The position numbers were made by a program, and so were the translations under genes. Below the pieces are notes generated by a model. That model did not search any database. It saw nothing but the letters and a program-made list of their open reading frames with translations, and had not been told where the DNA came from. Shown piece after piece: positions 57,121-64,000 of a stretch of DNA of 64,000 nucleotides; the stretch's first letter is position 1, and the number at the start of each line of letters is the position of its first letter. Origin of the DNA: Antedon bifida (Eukaryota; Echinodermata; Crinoidea; Comatulida; Antedonidae); assembly GCA_963402885.1 (NCBI GenBank), contig OY727099.1:17007001-17071000 (forward strand), written 5' to 3'.

Positions 57121-58611
57121 TAACTAGTTGTGTAAAAAAATAAAAAGGTTTAAATTTTGCCCTTTTTCGAAAATTTCACAGCGGGGGACCAAAGGAATTT
57201 TTTTCGAAAAATTGCAAAAATGTCCACTTTTTAAAATTCGATAACTATGCTATAATATTGTCATTTATGCACATACATTTTTATAACATCATCTTATAGA
57301 GCCATAATAACTAGTTATGTCAAAAAATAAAAGGGTCGAAATTTGGCAATTTTTCGAAAATTTCACGGCGGGGGGAGTGAAGGAATTTTTTCGAAAAATG
57401 TCCAAAATTTCCACTTTTTAAAATTCGATAATTATGCTATAATATTGCCATTTATGCACATATATTGTGTTAACATCATCTTATAGAGCCGTAGTAACTA
57501 GTTATGTCAAAAAATAAAAGGGTCGAAATTTGACCATTTTTTTGAAAATTACACTGCGGGGGACCAAAGGAATTTTTCGAAAAATGGCAAAAATGTCCAC
57601 TTTTTAAAATTCGATAACTATGCTATAATATTGTCATGTATGCACATATATTGGGTTAACATCATCTTATGGAGCCATAAAAACTAGTTATGTCAAAAAA
57701 TAAAAGGGTCAGAATTTGACAGTTTTTCGAAAATTTCACTGCGGGGGACCGAAGGAATTTTTTCAAAAAATGTCAACAATTTCCACTTTTTAAACTTCAA
57801 TAATTATGTTATAACATTGCCATTTATGCACATATATTGTTGTAAAGTCATCTTATAGAGCCATAGTAACTAGTTGTGTAAAAAAATAAAAAGGTCTAAA
57901 TTTTGCCATTTTTCGAAAATTTCACAGCGGGGGACCAAAGGAATTTTTTCGAAAAGTTGCAAAAATGTCCACTTTTTAAAATTCGATAACTATGCTATAA
58001 TATTGTCATTTATGCACATAAATTTTTATAACATCATCTTATAGAGCCATAATAACTAGTTATGTCAAAAAATAAAAGGGTCGAAATTTGGCAATTTTTC
58101 GAAAATTTCACGTCGGGGGGACTGAAGGAATTTTTTCGAAAAATGTCCAAAATTTCCACTTTTTAAAATTCGATAATTATGCTATAATATTGCCATTTAT
58201 GCACATATATTGTGTTAACATCATCTTATAGAGCCGTAGTAACTAGTTATGTCAAAAAATAAAAGGGTCGAAATTTGACCATTTTTTTGAAAATTACACT
58301 GTGGGGGACCAAAGGAATTTTTCGAAAAATGGCAAAAATGTCCACTTTTAAAAATTCGATAACTATGCTATAATATTGTCATGTATGCACATATATTGGG
58401 TTAACATCATCTTATGGAGCCATAAAAACTAGTTATGTCAAAAAATAAAAGGGTCAGAATTTGACAGTTTTTCGAAAATTTCACTGCGGGGGACCGAAGG
58501 AATTTTTTCAAAAAATGTCAACAATTTCCACTTTTTAAACTTCAATAATTATGTTATAACATTGCCATTTATGCACATATATTGTTGTAAAGTCATCTTA
58601 TAGAGCCATAG
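57121..58611 (+). repeat. Four-monomer (~745 bp) higher-order duplication in satellite 2
   Basis: The rare variants TTTTTTTGAAAATTACACTG (57537 and 58282), ATATTGGGTTAACATC and the CGGGGGGAG/GGGGGGACTG block recur in the same order at a 745-bp offset. Two adjacent four-monomer blocks are therefore near-copies. Confidence 0.75.
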
Positions 58612-61600
58612 TAACTAGTTGTGTAAAAAAATAAAAAGGTCTAAATTTTGCCATTTTTCGAAAAATTAACTGCGGGGGACCAAAGGATTTTTTTCGAAAA
58701 ATGACAAAAATGGCCACTTTTTAAAATTAAATAATTATGCTATAATATTGCAATTTATGCACATATATTTTGTTAACATCATCTTATGGAGCCATAAAAA
58801 CTAGTTATGTCAAAAAATAAAAGGGTCATAATTTGAACATTTTTCGAAAATTTCACTGCGGGGGATAAAAGAAATTTTTCCATAAAATGTCACAAATTTC
58901 CACTTTTTAAACTTCAATAATCATGCTATAATAATGCCATTTATGCACATATATTGTTGTAACATCATCTTATAGAGACATAGTAACTAGTTGTGTAAAA
59001 AAATAAAAAGGTCTAAATTTTGCCATTTTTCGAAAATTTCACTGCAGGGGAATAAAGGAATTTTTTTCGAAAAATGGCAAAAATGTCCACTTTTTAAAAT
59101 TCGATAACTATGCTATAATATTGTCATTTATGCTCATTTATTCTGATAACATCATCTTACAGAGCCATAAAAACTAGTTATGTCAAAATATTCGAAAATT
59201 TCACTGTGGAGGGACTGAATTTTTTTTTTTGAAAAATGTCCAAAATTTCCACTTTTTAATATTTGATACTTATGCTATAATATTGCCATTTATGCACATA
59301 TATTGTTGTAACATCATCTTATAGAGCCATAGTAACTAGTTGTGTAAAAAAATAAAAAGGTACAAATTTTGCCATTTTTCGAAATTTTCACTGCGGGGGA
59401 CCAAAGGATTTTTTTCGAAAAATGGCAAAAATGTCCACTTTTTAAAATTCAATAATTATGCTATAATATTGCAATTTATGCACATATATTGTGTTTACAT
59501 CATCTTATGGAGCCATAAAAACTAGTTATGTCAAAAAATAAAAGGGTCATAATTTAAACATTTTTCGAAAATTTCACTGCAGGGGACCGAAGACATTTTT
59601 CCACAAAATGTCAAAAATTTTCACTTTTTAAACTTCAATAATCATGCTATAATATTGCCATTTATGCACATATATTGTTGTAACATCATCTTATAGAGCC
59701 CATAGTAACTAGTTGTGTAAAAAAATAAAAAGGTATAAATTTTGCCATTTTTCGAAAATTTCATTGCGGTGGACTAAAGGATTTTTTTCGAAAAATGGCA
59801 AAAATGTCCACTTTTTAAAATTCGATAATTATGCTATAATACTGCAATTTTGGACATATATTTTGTTAACATCATCTTATGGACCATAAAAACTAGTTAT
59901 GTCGAAAAATAAAAGGGTCATATTTTGAACATTTTTCGAAAAATTCACTGCGGGAGACCGAAGAAATTTTTACATAAAATGTCAAAAATTTCCACTTTTT
60001 AAACTTCAATAATCATGCTATAATATTGCCATTTATGCACATATTTGTTGTAACATCATCTTATAGAGCCATAGTAACTAGTTGTGTAAAAAAATAAAAA
60101 GGTCTAAATTTTGCCATTTTTCGAAAATTTCACTGCGGGGGATTAAAGGAAATTTTTTCGAAAAATGGCAAAAATGTCCACTTTTCAAAATTCTATAACT
60201 ATGCTATAATATTGTCATTTATGCTCATTTATTCTGATAACATCATCTTATAGAGCCATAAAAACTAGTTATGTCAAAAAATAAAAGGGTCATAATTTGA
60301 ACATTTTTCGAAAATTTCACTGCGGGGGACCGAAGAAATTTTTCCATAAAATGTCAAAAATTTCCACTTTTTAAACTTCAATAATCATGCTATAATATTG
60401 CCATTTATGCACATAATACTGTTGTAACATCATCTTATAGAGCCATAGTAACTAGTTGTGTAAAAAAATAAAAAGGTCTAAATTTTGCCATTTTTCGAAA
60501 ATTTCACTGCGGGGGACCAAAGAAATTTTTTCGAAAAATGGCAAAAATGTACACTTTTTAAAATTCGATAACTATGCTATAATATTGTCATTTATGCACA
60601 TTTATTTTGATAACATCATCTTATAGAGCCATAATAACTAGTTATGTCAAAAATTAAAAGGGTCGAAATTTGGCAATTTTTCGAAAATTTCACGGCGGGG
60701 GGACTGAAGGATTTTTTTCGAAAAATATCCAAAATTTCCACTTTTTAAAATTCGATAATTATGCTATAATATTGCCATTTATGCACATTTATTTTGATAA
60801 CATCATCTTATAGAGCCATAATAACTAGTTATGTCAAAAAATAAAAGGGTCGAAATTTGGCAATTTTTCGAAAAATGTTTAAAATTTCTAACTTTTAAAA
60901 TTCGATTATTATGCTATAATATTGCCATTTATGCACATATATTGTGTTAACATCATCTGATGGAGCTATAAAAACTAGTTATGTCAAAAAATAAAAGTGT
61001 CAGAATTTGACAATTTTTCGAAAATTTCACTGCGGGGGACCGAAGGAATTTTTTCAAAAAATGTCAACAATTTCCACTTTTTAAACTTCAATAATTATGT
61101 TATAATATTCCCATTTATGCAAATATATTGTTGTAACATCATCTTATAGAGCCATAGTAACTAGTTCTGTAAAAAAATAAAAAGGTCTAAATTTTGCCAT
61201 TTTTCGAAAATTTCACTGCGGGGGACCAAGGGATTTTTTTCGAAAAATTGCAAAAATGTCCACTTTTTAAATTTCTATAATTATGCTATAATATTGCAAT
61301 TTATGCATATATATTGTGTTAACATCATCTTATGGAGCCATAAAAACTAGTTATGTCAACAAAAAAAAGTGTCATAATTTGAACATTTTTCAAAAATTTC
61401 AATGCGGGGGACCGAAGAAATTTTTCCATAAAATGTCAAAAATTTTCACTTTTTAAAATTCAATAATCATGCTATAATATTGCCATTTATGCACATATAT
61501 TGTTGTAACATCATCTTATAGAGCCATAGTAACTAGTTATGTCAAAAAATAAAAGGGTCATAATTTGAACATTTTTCGAAAATTGCACTGCGGGGGACCG

Positions 61601-63789
61601 AAGAAATTTTTCCATAAAATGTCAAAAATTTCCACTTTTTAAACTTCAATAATCATGCTATAATATTGCCATTTATGCACATATATTGTTGTAACATCAT
61701 CTTATAGAGCTATAGTAACTAGTTATGTCAAATTTTTCTAAAATTTCACTGTGGGGGGACTGAAGGAATTTTTTTGAAAAATGTCCAAAATTTCCACTTC
61801 TTAAAATTCGATAATTATGCTATAATATTGCCATTTATGCACATATATTGTTGTAACATCATCTTATAGAGCCATAGTAACTAGTTGTGTAAAAAAATAA
61901 AAAGGTATAAATTTTGCCATTTTTAGAAAACTTCACTGCGGGGGACCAAAGGAATTTTTTCGAAAAATGGCAAAAATGTCCACTTTTTAAAATTCGATAA
62001 CCATGCTATAATATTGTCATTGATGCACATATATAGTGTTAACATCATCTTATAGAGCCATAGTAACTAGTTATGTCAAAAAATAAAAGGGTCGAAATTT
62101 GACCATTTTAGGAAAATTTTACGGCGGGGAACAAAGAAATTTTGTTGAAATATTGCAAAATGTCCACTTTATAAAATTCAATAATTATGGTATAATATTG
62201 CAATTTATGCACATATATTGTGTTAACATCATCAAAATGTCAAAAATTTCAACTTTTTAAACTTCAATAATCATGCTATAATATTGCCATTGATGCACAT
62301 ATATAGTGCTAACATCATCTTATAGAGCCATAGTAACTAGTTATGTCAAAAAATAAATGGGTCGAAATTTGGCCATTTTACGAAAATTTTTCGGCGGGGG
62401 ACCAAAGAAATGTTGTAGAAAAATTGCAAAAATGTCCACTTTATAAAATTCAATAATTATGGTATAATATTGCAATTTCTGCACATATATTGTGTTAACA
62501 TCATCTTATGGAGCCATAAAAACTAGTTATGTCAAAAAATAAAAGGATCAGAATTTGACCATTTTTCGAAAATTTCACTGCGGGGGACCGAAGGAATTTT
62601 TTCAAAAAATGTCAAAAATTTTCACTTTTTAAACTTCAATAATCATGCTATAATATTGCCATTTATGCACATATATTGTGGTAACATCATCTTATAGAGC
62701 CATAGTAACTAGTTGTGTAAAAAAATAAAAGGGTCTAAATTTTGCCATTTTTCGAAAATTTCACTGCGGGGGTCGAAAGGAATTTTATCGAAAAATGGCA
62801 AAATTGTCCACTTTTAAAATTCGATAATTATGCTATAATATTGTCATTTATGCACATTTATTTTGATAAAATCAACCTATAGAGCCATAATAACTAGTTA
62901 TGTCAAAAAATAAAAGGGTTATAATTTGAACATTTTTCGAAAATTTCACTGCGGGGGACCGAAGAAATTTTTCCATAAAATGTCAAAAATTTCCACTTTT
63001 TAAACTTCAATAATCATGCTATAATATTGCCATTTATGCACATATATTGTTGTAACATCATCTTATAGAGCCATACTAACTAGTTGTGTAAAAAAATAAA
63101 AAGGTCTAAATTTTGCCATTTTTCGAAAATTTCACTGCGGGGGACCAAAGGAAATTTTTCAAAAAATGGCAAAAATGTCCACTTTTTAAAATTTGATAAC
63201 TATGCTATAATATTGTCATTTATGCACAATTATTTTGATAACATCATCTTATAGAGCCATAATAACTAGTTATGTCAAAAAATAAAAGGGTCGAAATTTG
63301 GCAATTTTTCGAAAATTTCACTGCGGGGGGGACTGAAGGAATTTTTTCGAAAAATGTCCAAAATTTCCACTTTTTAAAATTCGATAATTATGCTATAATA
63401 TTGTCATTTATGCACATATATTGTGTTAACATCATCTTATAAAGCCGTAGTAACTAGTTATGTCAAAAAATAAAAGGGTCGAAATTTGACCATTTTTTTG
63501 AAAATTACACTGCGGGGGACCAAAGGAATTTTTTCGAAAAATGGCAAAAATGTCCACTTTTTAAATTTCGATAATTATGCTATAATATTGCAATTTATGT
63601 ACATATATTGTGTTAACATCATCTTAAGGAGCCATAAAAACTAGTTATGTCAAAAAATAAAAGGGTCATAATTTGAACATTTTTCGAAAATTTCATTGCG
63701 GGGGACCGAAGAAATTTTTCCATAAAATGTCAAAAATGTCAACTTTTTAAACTTCAAACTGTCTAAAAAAATAAAAGGGTCTAAATTTT

Positions 63790-63839
63790 GCCATTTTTCG
63801 AAAATGTCACTGCGGGGGACCAAATTTTCGAAAAATGGC
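63790..63839. repeat. Inversion point of satellite 2, palindrome with 18-nt centre
   Basis: GCCATTTTTCGAAAAT (63790-63805) and its exact complement (63824-63839) surround an 18-nt centre containing CACTGCGGGGGACC. Similarity extends outward on both arms through AAATAAAAGG. Left of this point monomers read forward, right of it reverse. Confidence 0.92.
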
Positions 63840-64000
63840 AAAATTTAGAACCTTTTATTTTTTAACATAACTAGTTTTTATGGCTCCATAAGATGATGTT
63901 AACACAATATATGTACATAAATTGCAATATTATAGCATAATTATCGAATTTTAAAAAGTGGACATTTTTGCCATTTTTCGAAAATTTCCTTTGGTCCCCC
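63814..64000 (-). repeat. Satellite 2 in reverse orientation
   Basis: Reverse complement of a satellite 2 monomer, reaching the window end. It carries the uncommon variant TTTATGTACATATATTG (read on the minus strand), also found in the forward monomer at about 63590-63610, which identifies the source unit. Confidence 0.93.

Larger units (their letters stand above)
55081..63813 (+). repeat. Satellite 2, ~186-bp tandem array
   Basis: Monomers of about 186 bp, judged by spacing of CATCTTATAGAGCC at 55330, 55516, 55702 and 55887. Landmarks are AATTATGCTATAATATTGCC, ATTTATGCACATATATTG, AACTAGTTRTGT, CATTTTTCGAAAATTTCACTG, CGGGGGACC and AAAAATGTCCACTTTTT. Two main classes differ at AACTAGTTGTGTAAAAAAATAAAAAGG against AACTAGTTATGTCAAAAAATAAAAGGG and often alternate. 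Nearly fifty units are present. Short frames inside are spurious. No gene is seen. Confidence 0.95.

Noticed and set aside
55081-63813. CENP-B box in satellite 2 (TTCG...CGGG)
   Set aside because: TTCGAAAATTTCACTGCGGG has the right end motifs but the spacing is several bases too long and the central A is missing; satellite 1 lacks CGGG altogether.
1-64000. CRISPR-like regular repeats
   Set aside because: Repeats are contiguous tandem satellites without unique spacers, in a eukaryotic context.

Overview
This window is repeat-dominated, AT-rich DNA from a eukaryote, almost certainly an invertebrate animal. The evidence is a spliced, intron-rich transposase gene, a metazoan-type Ty3/gypsy LTR retrotransposon and tens of kilobases of satellite. 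CTAG/TAGGCCTA-rich stretches, TTAA MITEs and a RAG1-like transposon would suit a marine invertebrate such as an echinoderm, hemichordate or mollusc, but the species cannot be fixed from the sequence. I see no conventional host gene, tRNA, rRNA or CRISPR array.

Layout. Satellite 1, with monomers of about 87 bp and shorter variants near 76-77 bp, fills 1-23925, 28434-36824, 46660-46909 and 52744-55080. It contains nested higher-order repeats, the clearest being a 3056-bp tandem duplication and a 1524-bp duplication. Four insertions interrupt it. (a) A 4.5-kb element flanked by TTAA lies at 23926-28433; it carries an internal 547-bp TTAA MITE, a ~190-bp minisatellite and a pogo/Tigger-like remnant. 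(b) A ~99-bp fragment lies at 32397-32495, with an uninterrupted copy of the site 2.8 kb downstream. (c) A young 9.8-kb Ty3/gypsy element lies at 36825-46659, with 568-bp LTRs that differ at 4 sites, a gag, a broken pro-pol and an unusual third ORF with a zinc-finger end. (d) A 5834-bp DNA transposon lies at 46910-52743. At 55080/55081 satellite 1 abuts a second satellite with a ~186-bp period, which runs to the end of the window and reverses orientation near 63814.

The outstanding object is the transposon at 46910-52743. It has a 4-bp target duplication (AAAT) and 5'-CAC ends, and its minus strand holds a 12-exon gene that I could assemble by eye with compatible splice phases and no internal stop, predicting a protein of about 927 residues. 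The N-terminal third resembles vertebrate RAG1: two CxxC zinc modules, the GLKRK motif, a C3HC4 RING and a following zinc finger. The rest resembles the RAG1/Chapaev RNase-H-like core, with candidate catalytic residues D439, D509 and E854 and a CxxC plus HxxxxH zinc site. Its two ends look like V(D)J recombination signals: a CACGGTA heptamer and an ACAAAAAGC nonamer, separated by 12 bp at one end and 22 bp at the other. No RAG2-like gene is present. From memory this belongs with the N-RAG-TP/Chapaev group described from molluscs and other invertebrates; the apparently intact gene with a 12/22 end asymmetry is the main result of this reading.
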